From Gluconacetobacter aggeris (lineage in GTDB: Bacteria; Pseudomonadota; Alphaproteobacteria; Acetobacterales; Acetobacteraceae): a DNA stretch of 64,000 nucleotides. The notes beneath the pieces are model-generated. The model was not told the DNA's origin. It was given only the letters and a program-made list of their open reading frames with translations, and searched no databases. The position numbers and the translations under genes were made by a program. The DNA is taken from contig NZ_JABEQD010000004.1 of the NCBI RefSeq assembly GCF_014174395.1, positions 1 through 64,000 of the forward strand, written 5' to 3'. Below, one piece after another: positions 15,849-23,858 of the stretch (within the stretch, counting starts at the first letter, position 1; every line of letters starts with the position of its first letter).

Positions 15849-17243
15849 ATGGCGGTGGATGACAGGCCGCGGCAGGCGGGACGGTCCCGCTCCATGGCGG
15901 GGCTGTATCGCCGGATGGATCGGCCGGTGCGCCGGGTCCTGCCGCGCTCGCTGCTTGGGCGGATGCTGCTGATCGTGCTGATCCCGCTCCTGGTCACGCA
16001 GGGGATTTCGCTGGAGCTGTTCTACGGCAATTACCTCAAGGTCGTGTCGCGCCGCATGTCGGGCAGTGTCGCGGCGGATATCGTCCTGACCCTGGACCTG
16101 CTGAAACGCTATCAGGCGCCGGGGGACAGGGCCTGGATCATGAACCAGGCCCGGGTGCGCACCCAGTTGGACATGGATTGGGACCCCGGACAGCGCCTGG
16201 CGCGCACCGGGTCGACCCATGTGCTGGGCCCCATGGATGACGACCTGGCCTATGCGCTGGACAATTCGATCGGCCGGCCGTTCCATGTCGACTGGATCGG
16301 CGATCCGCAGACCGTACATATTCGTATCCAGATGCCCGACGGCGTGCTGGATGTCGGCGCGCCGCGCAAGCGGCTGGCCGTGGCGCCCATCTGGCTGTTC
16401 GTGGCCTGGGCGGTAGGGAGCACGTTCCTGCTGTTCACGATCGCCAGCCTGTTCATGCGCAACCAGATCCGCGCGATCCGCCGCCTGGCCCGGGCGGCGG
16501 AGCTGTTCGGCCTGGGGCGCGATATCGGGCCCATCCGGCCCGAGGGCGCGCAGGAGGTGCGCAAGGCGGCGGTCGCGTTCAACCGCATGCAGGAGCGTAT
16601 CTTCCGTTTCGTGGCGCAGCGCACGGCGGTGCTGGCCGGCGTGTCGCACGATCTGCGGACGCCGCTGACCCGCCTGCGCCTGTCGCTGGCGATGATCCCG
16701 CCGCAGGGCTCCATAGATGCCGCGCAGTTTCAGGCCGAGGTGACCGACATGGTCGGCGACATCGCGGAAATGGAGGGCATGATCGAAAGCTATCTGTCCT
16801 TCGCCCGGGGCGAGGGGGCGGAGACGCCGGTCGGGGTCGATATCGGCCAGATGCTGGACGAGGTGGCATCCGCCTTTCGCCGGGCGGGCGGGACGATCCT
16901 CTCCGTTTCGGTGCCCGAGGCGATCGAGGCTGTCCTGCGGCCGGGTGCGATCCGCCGCGTGCTGGACAATCTGCTGCAGAATGCGCGGCGGCATGGGGCA
17001 CGCGTGGCCCTGAGTGCCAGCCAGGACGAGCGTGGTGTGGTGATCTGCGTCGATGATGACGGGCCGGGCATCCCGCGCGACAGGATGGAGGCGGTCTTCC
17101 GCCCGTTCGAGAGCGGGCAGGACGGTGGGACCGGGCTGGGCCTGACCATCGCGCGCGATATCGTGCGCGCCCATGGCGGTGACATCGCCCTGCGGCGGAG
17201 CCGCCTTGGCGGCCTGCAGGTCCGGATCGTGCTGCCGGCGTAA
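15849..17243 (+). CDS. EnvZ-like sensor histidine kinase
   Basis: 464 residues, inner membrane. First transmembrane helix about 38-60, a periplasmic domain of roughly 115 residues, second helix about 176-203, then HAMP. Phosphorylated His about 267 in VSHDLRTPLTRLRL, N box RVLDNLLQNARRHG, G1 VDDDGPGIP and G2 GGTGLGLTIARDIV. The overall plan and pairing with an OmpR-type regulator match EnvZ-like osmo- or pH-sensing systems, but the periplasmic domain shows nothing that fixes the signal. Probable last gene of the def operon; a hairpin follows at 17292. Confidence 0.93.
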   Translation: MAVDDRPRQAGRSRSMAGLYRRMDRPVRRVLPRSLLGRMLLIVLIPLLVTQGISLELFYGNYLKVVSRRMSGSVAADIVLTLDLLKRYQAPGDRAWIMNQARVRTQLDMDWDPGQRLARTGSTHVLGPMDDDLAYALDNSIGRPFHVDWIGDPQTVHIRIQMPDGVLDVGAPRKRLAVAPIWLFVAWAVGSTFLLFTIASLFMRNQIRAIRRLARAAELFGLGRDIGPIRPEGAQEVRKAAVAFNRMQERIFRFVAQRTAVLAGVSHDLRTPLTRLRLSLAMIPPQGSIDAAQFQAEVTDMVGDIAEMEGMIESYLSFARGEGAETPVGVDIGQMLDEVASAFRRAGGTILSVSVPEAIEAVLRPGAIRRVLDNLLQNARRHGARVALSASQDERGVVICVDDDGPGIPRDRMEAVFRPFESGQDGGTGLGLTIARDIVRAHGGDIALRRSRLGGLQVRIVLPA

Positions 17244-17291
17244 GGTCGGTCAGACGCTGATCGAGCGGAGCGGCCGTGACGGCCGTGGACA

Positions 17292-17316
17292 CCGACGCGC
17301 GGGAAATGCGCGTCGG
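17292..17316. terminator. Hairpin between convergent kinase and bamE genes
   Basis: CCGACGCGC (17292-17300), loop GGGAAAT, GCGCGTCGG (17308-17316): nine perfect pairs. A second short inverted repeat (GCCGGC-AG-GCCGGC) follows directly. Because the genes on both sides point toward it, it probably serves as a two-way terminator. Confidence 0.6.
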
Positions 17317-17348
17317 ATCGCCGGCAGGCCGGCTTTGCAGGCAGATTT

Positions 17349-17912
17349 TTAGGGGAGGGTGTTACCCGAGCCGGCATGACCCGGACCGCTGTTGGAACTC
17401 ATCGGCCCGCTGCTGCCGCCGAATGTGCTGTTCATGTTGCTCAGCGGGTTGTAGCGGCCGACATTGCCCAGGATCTGCTGCAGGACATTGATCTTGGTGC
17501 CCGGGGTCGGGGTTGCACCGGGCGCCATGCTGGTGAAGCGCGCGTTGCTCTTGTCCAGGGTCTGCAGCGTGCGCAGCACGCCCTTGTCGTCGAAGCTCAG
17601 CACCACGACGTCCTGCGAGCGGACGGCCGGAAAATCCAGAGGCGCCGGCACCGTTCGCATGGAGATGTAGATCCATGTGTTGTCGTCGAACGTCGCATGG
17701 GTGGTGGGCGAGCCCAGCAGGTCCATCGCTTCGGCGCGGGTGCTGACGCCGGGCTTGAGCTGCTTGTAATCGTCGGGCTCGATCAGCGAGCCGCGCTGGC
17801 TCGGCCGGGGCGAGAAGATCGAGCAGCCGGATAGCAGCAGGCCCAGTCCCACGACCGCGCAAGGAAGAAGACGCCCGATCGGGCGGATGGTCGTGTCCGA
17901 AGATGACCGCAT
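17349..17912 (-). CDS. bamE: Outer membrane assembly lipoprotein BamE (SmpA/OmlA family)
   Basis: 187 residues. Lipoprotein signal peptide with lipobox LLLSGC, so Cys about 30 becomes the lipidated N-terminus. The SmpA/OmlA fold follows: Y-QLKPGVSTRAEAMDLLGSP in outline, then WIYIS, VVVLSFDDKGVL. A Gly/Ser/Asn-rich C-terminal tail of about 60 residues is longer than in enterobacterial BamE (about 113 residues). BamE is an accessory part of the BAM complex in the outer membrane. Divergent from the yceD-like gene. Confidence 0.88.
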   Translation of the reverse strand: MRSSSDTTIRPIGRLLPCAVVGLGLLLSGCSIFSPRPSQRGSLIEPDDYKQLKPGVSTRAEAMDLLGSPTTHATFDDNTWIYISMRTVPAPLDFPAVRSQDVVVLSFDDKGVLRTLQTLDKSNARFTSMAPGATPTPGTKINVLQQILGNVGRYNPLSNMNSTFGGSSGPMSSNSGPGHAGSGNTLP

Positions 17913-18079
17913 GGCCTGTGGGGCGTCCTGATCCGGGAAAAACTCTTCCGTCCGGTGCCCGATTGGGGTGGCGAAGTCAATTCTTCATCGCCATACAGGA
18001 AGCATTATCGGCATCGGGCGCGCGGATTACCGGGCCGCCACCGGGGCGGCAGCAGGACAGGATGCGGGAGCAGGACAGG

Positions 18080-18631
18080 ATGAAGACGGAATTTTCCCGC
18101 AAGCTCGCGGTTGGGCGAATCGGCGCGGCGGGTCGCGAGATGGAGATCGAGGCCGATGCGGCGGAGCGCGCGGCCCTGGCCCGCCGTTTCGGGCTGCCGG
18201 CCATCCACGCACTGTCCTGCCGCTATCGCCTGACGGTGGGCCGGCGGGAGGAGGTGCTGGCCGAAGGCTGGCTGGCGGCCGAGGTGGAGCAGGTATGCGT
18301 GCTGACGGCCGAGCCGTTCGTGAGCGTGCTGACCACGGAGGTCATCGCCCGCCTGGTGCCCGCCGAGCGGTTTCGCGAGGATGAGGAACTGGACCCCGAG
18401 GCGGTGGACGAGATCCCCTATGAGAACGATACGATCGACCTGGGCGAACTGACGGCGGAGGAGCTGTCGCTGGCGCTCGATCCCTATCCGCGCAGCCCGG
18501 GGGCCATGCTGCCCGACGAGATCGGGCATGTGGACGTGCCGCCCGCGAGTCCCGAGGCGGCGGAAGAGGCGGAAGAGGGGCGTCCGTCCCCTTTCGCCGG
18601 GCTGGCCGCACTGCGCAGGGGCAATGCATAA
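18080..18631 (+). CDS. YceD/DUF177 family protein
   Basis: 183 residues from ATG 18080. DUF177 pattern: LTVGRREEVLAEGWLAAEVEQVCVLTAEPF in outline (the C-x-x-T region), an acidic middle ending in DTIDLGELTAEELSLALDPYPR, then an acidic low-complexity tail. YceD proteins are encoded next to rpmF in most bacteria and are needed for normal 23S rRNA accumulation in the organisms studied. A direct repeat supplies a second, in-frame start with an identical ribosome site at 18062; both starts may be used. The gene is 152 bases upstream of rpmF. Confidence 0.88.
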   Translation: MKTEFSRKLAVGRIGAAGREMEIEADAAERAALARRFGLPAIHALSCRYRLTVGRREEVLAEGWLAAEVEQVCVLTAEPFVSVLTTEVIARLVPAERFREDEELDPEAVDEIPYENDTIDLGELTAEELSLALDPYPRSPGAMLPDEIGHVDVPPASPEAAEEAEEGRPSPFAGLAALRRGNA

Positions 18632-18783
18632 CGGAGGCATCAAGGTGCGTGCCGGGGGTACCGCGATGAGAAGATATCTTGCGAGTTCGCTTTCTTCCTG
18701 CTAGAGGCGCCCCCTCATTATCGATAACTGATCGGGTTCCAGCCGGGCCCGGTTAAGATCTCAGATCGGAGGGGCCCGGGCCC

Positions 18784-18987
18784 ATGGCTGTACCCAAAAG
18801 AAAAACCTCGCCGTCCCGTCGCGGCATGCGCCGCAGCCACGAGGCGCTGAGCGTGCAGGCATATGCCGAATGCGCGAATTGCGGCGAACTGAAGCGCCCG
18901 CATCATGTTTGCAGCCATTGCGGCCATTATGACGGCCGTGAGGTCGTTGCGGCTGGCAAGACGCTGAAGACCGCCGTCCGGGCCTGA
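18784..18987 (+). CDS. rpmF: 50S ribosomal protein L32
   Basis: 67 residues: [20 protein letters not shown] is the classical L32 start, and the zinc-finger cysteines are present (CANC and CSHC). GGAGG lies ten bases before the ATG. Located between the yceD-like gene and plsX, the standard order. Confidence 0.97.
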   Translation: MAVPKRKTSPSRRGMRRSHEALSVQAYAECANCGELKRPHHVCSHCGHYDGREVVAAGKTLKTAVRA

Positions 18988-19108
18988 CCCGCGGCGCATG
19001 GCCGTGCGGATGCGATAGCGTGGCCCGCCGGGTGGCGGGCCGCGCTTTCCTGCGACACGATCCCGTGACGGCCTTGCGAATTTGGTGTTCACCCGGCAGA
19101 AGGCAGGC

Positions 19109-20206
19109 ATGAGCGAGACAGGTTCCTCTTTTTCCGGGGCAGAGCCCTTCACGCTGGCGATTGACGGCATGGGGGGGGACGGCGGTCCGGAAGTTGTGGT
19201 GGCCGGCCTGGCGATTGCTGCCGACAGGCACCCCGGCACACGGGTTCTGCTGATCGGGGACGAGCGCCGTCTGGCCGAGACGCTGGCCCGCCACCCCAAG
19301 GCCGCCGCGATCTGCACGGTGCGGCCTGCCGGCAGTGCCATCCCCATGGACATGAAGCCGACGGCCGCGCTGCGCGTGCGGGATTCGTCGATGCGGCTGG
19401 CAATGGATGCCGTGGCGCAGGGCGAGGCCCTGGGCGTGGTATCGGCCGGCAACAGCGGCGCGATGCTGGCGCTGGCCAAGATTGTCATCAAGACCCTTCC
19501 CGGTGTCTCCCGTCCTGCGATGGCGGCCATCAGCCCGACGCTGAAGGGCGATGTCGTGATGCTGGACCTGGGCGCCAATGTCGCCTGCGACGCGCGCAAC
19601 CTCGTCGAATTCGCGGTGATGGGCGAAGCCTTCGCCAAGGCGGTGCTGGGCCTGCCCGCGCCGACCATCGGCCTGCTGAATGTCGGGTCCGAAGAGGTGA
19701 AGGGCGACGAAAAGCTGCGCCAGGCAGCCGAGATCCTGCGCAACAGCCCCCTGGCGGCGCAGTTCCATGGCTTCGTCGAAGGACATGACATCACCGCCGG
19801 CACCACCGATGTGGTGGTGACCGACGGTTTTACCGGCAATGTCGCGCTGAAGACCGGCGAGGGCGCGCTGAAGATGGCGTTCGTCCTGCTGCGCCAGGTC
19901 TTCCGCTCGGGCCTGCTGGCCAAGCTGGGCTACCTGCTGGTGCGTCCGGGACTGGAGCGCATGCGCGAATGGCTGGACCCGCGCCGGTATAATGGCGCGG
20001 TATTCGTCGGCCTCAATGGTGTCGTGGTCAAATCGCATGGCGGGACTGACGCCGAAGGCTTTGCATCGGCGGTGGATGTTGCCATGGATATGGTGTCGCA
20101 CCGGTTCAACGAGAGCATAAGGGACCAGATCTCCCGATTGGAGACGCTGTCCGTCATGCGGCCGGGCATGGAAAAGGAACAGCCGGCGGTCGCAGCCGTA
20201 AGCTGA
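19109..20206 (+). CDS. plsX: Phosphate acyltransferase PlsX
   Basis: 365 residues from ATG 19109 (AGAAGGCAGG upstream). Family signatures: IDGMGGDGGPEVVVAG near the N-terminus, VSAGNSGAMLALAK, DLGANVACDARNLVEFAVMG and TDGFTGNVALKTGEG. PlsX makes acyl-phosphate from acyl-ACP for phospholipid synthesis, acting peripherally at the inner membrane. Followed after about 50 bases by fabH. An earlier in-frame start at 19082 lacks support. Confidence 0.95.
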   Translation: MSETGSSFSGAEPFTLAIDGMGGDGGPEVVVAGLAIAADRHPGTRVLLIGDERRLAETLARHPKAAAICTVRPAGSAIPMDMKPTAALRVRDSSMRLAMDAVAQGEALGVVSAGNSGAMLALAKIVIKTLPGVSRPAMAAISPTLKGDVVMLDLGANVACDARNLVEFAVMGEAFAKAVLGLPAPTIGLLNVGSEEVKGDEKLRQAAEILRNSPLAAQFHGFVEGHDITAGTTDVVVTDGFTGNVALKTGEGALKMAFVLLRQVFRSGLLAKLGYLLVRPGLERMREWLDPRRYNGAVFVGLNGVVVKSHGGTDAEGFASAVDVAMDMVSHRFNESIRDQISRLETLSVMRPGMEKEQPAVAAVS

Positions 20207-20259
20207 CCCGCCCCGCCGGGGCGGTGTGTCTCCATCGGGGGGCGAGGGCCGGGCTTGGA

Positions 20260-21237
20260 ATGATGGGAATGATGGCGAGACGTTCGCTGATGGTCGGGTT
20301 TGGCGGGTATCTGCCGGACCGGATCGTGACCAATGACGAGCTGGCGGCTCGCCTCGAGACTTCGGATGAATGGATCCGGGCCCGTACCGGGATCGGCCAG
20401 CGTCATATTGCCGGGCCGCAGGATACTGCCGTCAGCATGGCGGCGGCCGCCGCGAGGCAGGCGCTGGATTATGCCGGCATGGCGGCGGCGGATGTCGGTG
20501 CCGTCATCGTTGCGACCAGTACGCCGGACCAGGCCTTTCCAGCCACTGCTGTCCGGGTGCAGGCCGAGCTGGGAATGCGCGGCGGCTTCGGCTTCGATAT
20601 CGCGGCGGCGTGTTCGGGCTTTATCTATGCGCTGACCGTGGCCGACTCGCTGATCCGCAGCGGCCAGACGGATTCGGTCCTGGTGATCGGCAGCGAAGTC
20701 TATTCGCGCATTCTCGACTGGTCGGATCGCGGCACCTGCGTGCTGTTCGGCGACGGCGCGGGCGCGGTGCTGCTGAAGGCCGGGGATGCCGCGCAGCCGG
20801 CCGGCATTCTGTCCACGCATCTGCATTCGGACGGCACGACGGGCGACCTGCTCTATGTCGATGGCGCGGTGGGGCTGCGGGAGCAGTCCGGTTTCCTGCG
20901 CATGCAGGGGCGCGACGTGTTCCGCCACGCGGTGGCCAAGCTGTCATCCTCGGTGGACGAGGTGCTGCAGGCCAATGGCCTGGCCTATGCCGACGTGTCG
21001 TGGCTGGTGCCGCATCAGGCCAATCTGCGGATTATCGAGGCTGTCGCCCGCAAGCTGGAACTGCCGCCCGAGCGCGTGGTGGTGACGGTCGACAAGCATG
21101 CCAATACCTCGGCGGCGTCGATCCCGCTGGCGATGAACGAGGCCGTGCGCGACGGGCGCATCCGCAAGGGCGACCTGGTGCTGATGGAAGCGCTGGGTGG
21201 CGGCCTGACCTGGGGATCGGCTCTGGCGCGGATCTAG
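20260..21237 (+). CDS. fabH: 3-oxoacyl-ACP synthase III
   Basis: 325 residues from ATG 20260; ATG codons at 20263, 20269 and 20272 are close alternatives. It starts fatty-acid elongation by condensing acetyl-CoA with malonyl-ACP. The thiolase-fold catalytic triad is intact: Cys about 118 in AAACSGFIYAL, His about 252 in VPHQANLRI, and Asn about 282 in KHANTSAAS. Length and motifs are normal. Ends at a long hairpin (21237-21296), which separates it from ihfA. Confidence 0.95.
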   Translation: MMGMMARRSLMVGFGGYLPDRIVTNDELAARLETSDEWIRARTGIGQRHIAGPQDTAVSMAAAAARQALDYAGMAAADVGAVIVATSTPDQAFPATAVRVQAELGMRGGFGFDIAAACSGFIYALTVADSLIRSGQTDSVLVIGSEVYSRILDWSDRGTCVLFGDGAGAVLLKAGDAAQPAGILSTHLHSDGTTGDLLYVDGAVGLREQSGFLRMQGRDVFRHAVAKLSSSVDEVLQANGLAYADVSWLVPHQANLRIIEAVARKLELPPERVVVTVDKHANTSAASIPLAMNEAVRDGRIRKGDLVLMEALGGGLTWGSALARI

Positions 21238-21296
21238 GAGGCTGGCCGGGAATGCGTGCCGGCGGCGATCCGGCGCGCGTTTCCCGGTCTGCCTCC
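21237..21296 (+). terminator. Long hairpin after fabH
   Basis: GGAGGC-TGG-CCGGGAA at the left pairs with TTCCCGG-TCT-GCCTCC at the right, with a small inner stem (GCCGG-CGGCGAT-CCGGC). It starts within the fabH stop codon. A second hairpin, GGCCCCC...GGGGGCC, follows near 21300-21328. No T run. Confidence 0.6.
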
Positions 21297-21383
21297 ACGG
21301 CCCCCACGCTATCGGGGAGGGGGCCCCTATGATGGCTTGCCGGGCACCGAACGTGAAAAAATAGTGCGGCTTAACGCATTGAA

Positions 21384-21411
21384 TTGACGCGTCCTCGTCG
21401 CATGCCATAGT
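21384..21411 (+). promoter_or_regulatory. Predicted promoter of ihfA, possibly giving a leaderless mRNA
   Basis: TTGACG (21384-21389) and CATAGT (21406-21411) with a 16-base spacer resemble a sigma-70 promoter. The expected start site, six to nine bases after the -10, falls at 21418-21420, and the ATG of ihfA is at 21420. No Shine-Dalgarno sequence is seen. Confidence 0.5.
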
Positions 21412-21419
21412 TTTGCGGC

Positions 21420-21737
21420 ATGAGCACCGTGACCCGCGCCAGTCTGGCAGAGCATATTTATAGTCAGGTCGGACTCTCCCGTAATGAGTCGGCCGACCTT
21501 CTCGAACATGTGCTCGAGCGCGTCGCGAAGGAACTTGAGGGCGGGAATACCGTCAAAATCAGCGGATTCGGGACGTTCTCCGTCCGCCAGAAGGGGCGCC
21601 GGACCGGCCGTAATCCGAAGACGGGCGTGGAAGTGCCGATCCTGCCGCGATCGGTCCTGGTCTTCCGCCCCAGCCAGCTTCTGCGGGCGCGCGTGAATGG
21701 CCGGCAGGTCGATGGCATCGAGGATGACGGTGAATGA
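21420..21737 (+). CDS. ihfA: Integration host factor subunit alpha
   Basis: 105 residues, HU/IHF fold. Contains [33 protein letters not shown] in outline; the beta-arm RNPKTG is the DNA-bending tip. IHF bends DNA at specific sites in replication, recombination and transcription. The gene overlaps the following MerR-type gene by four bases, an arrangement common in alphaproteobacteria and gammaproteobacteria (ihfA-merR). Confidence 0.95.
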   Translation: MSTVTRASLAEHIYSQVGLSRNESADLLEHVLERVAKELEGGNTVKISGFGTFSVRQKGRRTGRNPKTGVEVPILPRSVLVFRPSQLLRARVNGRQVDGIEDDGE

Positions 21738-22426
21738 GCATTCTCGGCACCGGGCAGGAGGAGTGGCCGGATTCCGGCATGCCGGAGCCCGGCGAGGGGG
21801 CCGATCCCCACGTGCTCGATGACGCGGCCGGTGCCGGCCGCCTGAAGAAGGCGCCCCATGCGTTCCGCACCATCAGCGAAGTGGCGGACGAGCTGCATGT
21901 GCCGCAGCATGTGCTGCGCTTCTGGGAGACGCGGTTCAGCCAGGTTCGCCCGCTGAAGCGGGGCGGTGGCAGGCGCTATTATCGTCCTGACGATATCGAA
22001 TTGCTGCGCCGGATCTCGGACCTGCTCTATGTGCAGGGCTACACGATCAAGGGGGTGCAGCGCATGCTGCGCGAGGGCGGAGACGGCGGTGCACCCTATG
22101 GCGCGACGCCCGCCGAGGCGGCGGAAGAGCTTGATCTGGTGCCTCACGATTCGCCGGTCGCCGCCGGGGAGCCGGTAGCTGACGCCGCGCCTGTGGCGGT
22201 GGAGCCGGTGGATGCCGGCATTGTGGTGGAAAGCGTGGTCGAATCGGTCGTGGTCGTGACGGCGGAGGCCGAATCGGCTGAGCCGGCTCCTGCGATTCCG
22301 GTTGAGGAAACGGCCGCAGACTCTTCGGAGATCGAGCGAATCCATCGCGAGAACCTGATCCTGAAGGACAGTCTGCGCGGGATTCTGGTGGAATTGCAGG
22401 CCCTGAGGCGGCTGATTCCGGTCTGA
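21734..22426 (+). CDS. MerR family transcriptional regulator
   Basis: 230 residues. MerR winged helix: [25 protein letters not shown] in outline, then [19 protein letters not shown] and [11 protein letters not shown] long acidic Ala/Val/Glu-rich linker (about 125-200) leads to a short C-terminal helix ([14 protein letters not shown]). No metal-binding cysteines are seen, so it is not a classical metal sensor. This conserved ihfA-linked type is usually annotated as MerR without a known ligand. Coupled to ihfA by a four-base overlap. Confidence 0.88.
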   Translation: MSILGTGQEEWPDSGMPEPGEGADPHVLDDAAGAGRLKKAPHAFRTISEVADELHVPQHVLRFWETRFSQVRPLKRGGGRRYYRPDDIELLRRISDLLYVQGYTIKGVQRMLREGGDGGAPYGATPAEAAEELDLVPHDSPVAAGEPVADAAPVAVEPVDAGIVVESVVESVVVVTAEAESAEPAPAIPVEETAADSSEIERIHRENLILKDSLRGILVELQALRRLIPV

Positions 22427-22509
22427 ACCGGATTTGGTGCCAGATTGGTGGCACTCATGGGTTGCGGAGTATGGCGCGCGCTGCTACACGGCGTGTCGTC
22501 GCAGACGGA

Positions 22510-22583
22510 CGGGCAGTAGCGCAGCCTGGTAGCGCATCAGTCTGGGGGACTGGGGGTCGTGGGTTCGAATCCCGCCTGCCCGA
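22510..22583 (+). tRNA. tRNA-Pro (anticodon GGG)
   Basis: Full cloverleaf: acceptor CGGGCAG/CTGCCCG, D stem GCGC/GCGC, anticodon stem TCAGT/ACTGG with loop CTGGGGG giving anticodon GGG (22544-22546), T arm GTGGG-TTCGAAT-CCCGC, and discriminator A. The CCA end is not encoded. It reads CCC codons, frequent in this high-GC genome. No integrated element or repeat of the 3' end is seen downstream. Confidence 0.95.
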
Positions 22584-22668
22584 TATTCCCGTCTGCGACC
22601 ATTTCCCTTTGTAAAATCGATGGATAGATGGCGCGGGGCCGATTTACGCCGGCTTGGCGCCGGCCGGT

Positions 22669-23838
22669 TCAGCCCAGGCTTGGGTCCGGCAGGTCGTCGA
22701 TCTCCTCGCGCTCGGCGCGCGTGGGGTCCTGGATGCGGTCGCGCGTCCAGTTGCGCCAGATCAGGTGCAGGACCGACATGATGGCGGGCCCGATGAACAG
22801 GCCCAGCAGGCTCCAGCTCTCCACCCCGCCCAGAATGCTGACCAGGACCCACAGGAAGGGCATCTGGGTCGATCCGCCGATCAGCGCGGGCCGGACGAAA
22901 TGGTCGGCGAAGAAGATGACGGCCATGCCCAGGCAGAAGATGACGAGGGCGGCGATGACCGTCCCTTTGACCAGCAGGGCCAGCGCGACCAGCGTGACGG
23001 CGATGACGGCGCAGAACGGGATCATGGCCGCCACGGCGGTGAAGACGCCGAACAGGAACGGGTGCTGGGCGCCGGCGATCAGGTAGGCGACGCCCATCAG
23101 CGCGCCTTCGCCCAGACCCACCAGCACCAGCCCGGCGACCGTGCCGTGGATCGAGGCCACGATCTGCTCGGCGATGGTCTCGCCCCGCTTGCCGAAGGCC
23201 CGGCGCGAGACCACCAGGCATTGGCGGGTCACCACGTCGCCATCCTTCAGCAGGAAGAACAGGGTGAGGATGGTGAAGATGAACAGCAGGCCGCGATGGA
23301 AGACCTGCGTCCCCACCTGCTGCGTCATGCGCACGCTGCGTCCGATATTGAACGAATGCAGCAGTTCCGAGACATCCTCCGGGTCCTGCAGATGCTGCTG
23401 CCACCAGTTGGTGATGGCCGAGGCGCCGGCGGGCAGGCGGCGGAGCCAGCCCGGCACCGGCACGCCCGAATGGCGCGCGATGTCGGCCCAGTTCAGGACG
23501 CCCTGGGCCTCGCGCCCGGCCTCCAGCGCGAACAGGCCCATCGGGATCAGGAAGATGAGGGCGATTGCGGTGGTGAACAGTAGCGGCAGGGTGATGCCGC
23601 CGGGCCGGAACTTCCAGCGATCGCGGATGGTGACATAGGGCGGCCATGCCGCGATGGCGAAGATGACGCCCCAGATCAGCGACGGCAGGAACCCCCGGAC
23701 CGTATAGAGCCCCAGGGCAACGAAGGATGTGGCCAGCAGCCCGCGGGCGATGCGCTGCACCTTGTGGCGTTCGCGCATCTGGCGGAACGGCGACCGGTCC
23801 ATGGGGGGGACGATCGCGGGGCTGGCGTGGTCCGTCAT
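22669..23838 (-). CDS. AI-2E family (PF01594) membrane transporter
   Basis: 389 residues from ATG 23838; AAAGGA lies five bases upstream of it, while the adjacent ATG at 23841 is too close to that site. Multi-span membrane protein with about eight predicted helices, among them RGLLATSFVALGLYTVRGFLPSLIW in outline and the C-terminal GGVESWSLLGLFIGPAIMS, typical of the family. Members include exporters of signalling molecules and Na+(Li+)/H+ antiporters, so the substrate is not predictable. Encoded directly downstream of ptrB (20 bases), probably one transcript. Confidence 0.85.
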   Translation of the reverse strand: MTDHASPAIVPPMDRSPFRQMRERHKVQRIARGLLATSFVALGLYTVRGFLPSLIWGVIFAIAAWPPYVTIRDRWKFRPGGITLPLLFTTAIALIFLIPMGLFALEAGREAQGVLNWADIARHSGVPVPGWLRRLPAGASAITNWWQQHLQDPEDVSELLHSFNIGRSVRMTQQVGTQVFHRGLLFIFTILTLFFLLKDGDVVTRQCLVVSRRAFGKRGETIAEQIVASIHGTVAGLVLVGLGEGALMGVAYLIAGAQHPFLFGVFTAVAAMIPFCAVIAVTLVALALLVKGTVIAALVIFCLGMAVIFFADHFVRPALIGGSTQMPFLWVLVSILGGVESWSLLGLFIGPAIMSVLHLIWRNWTRDRIQDPTRAEREEIDDLPDPSLG

Positions 23839-23858
23839 CATGATCCTTTGCTCGGGCG

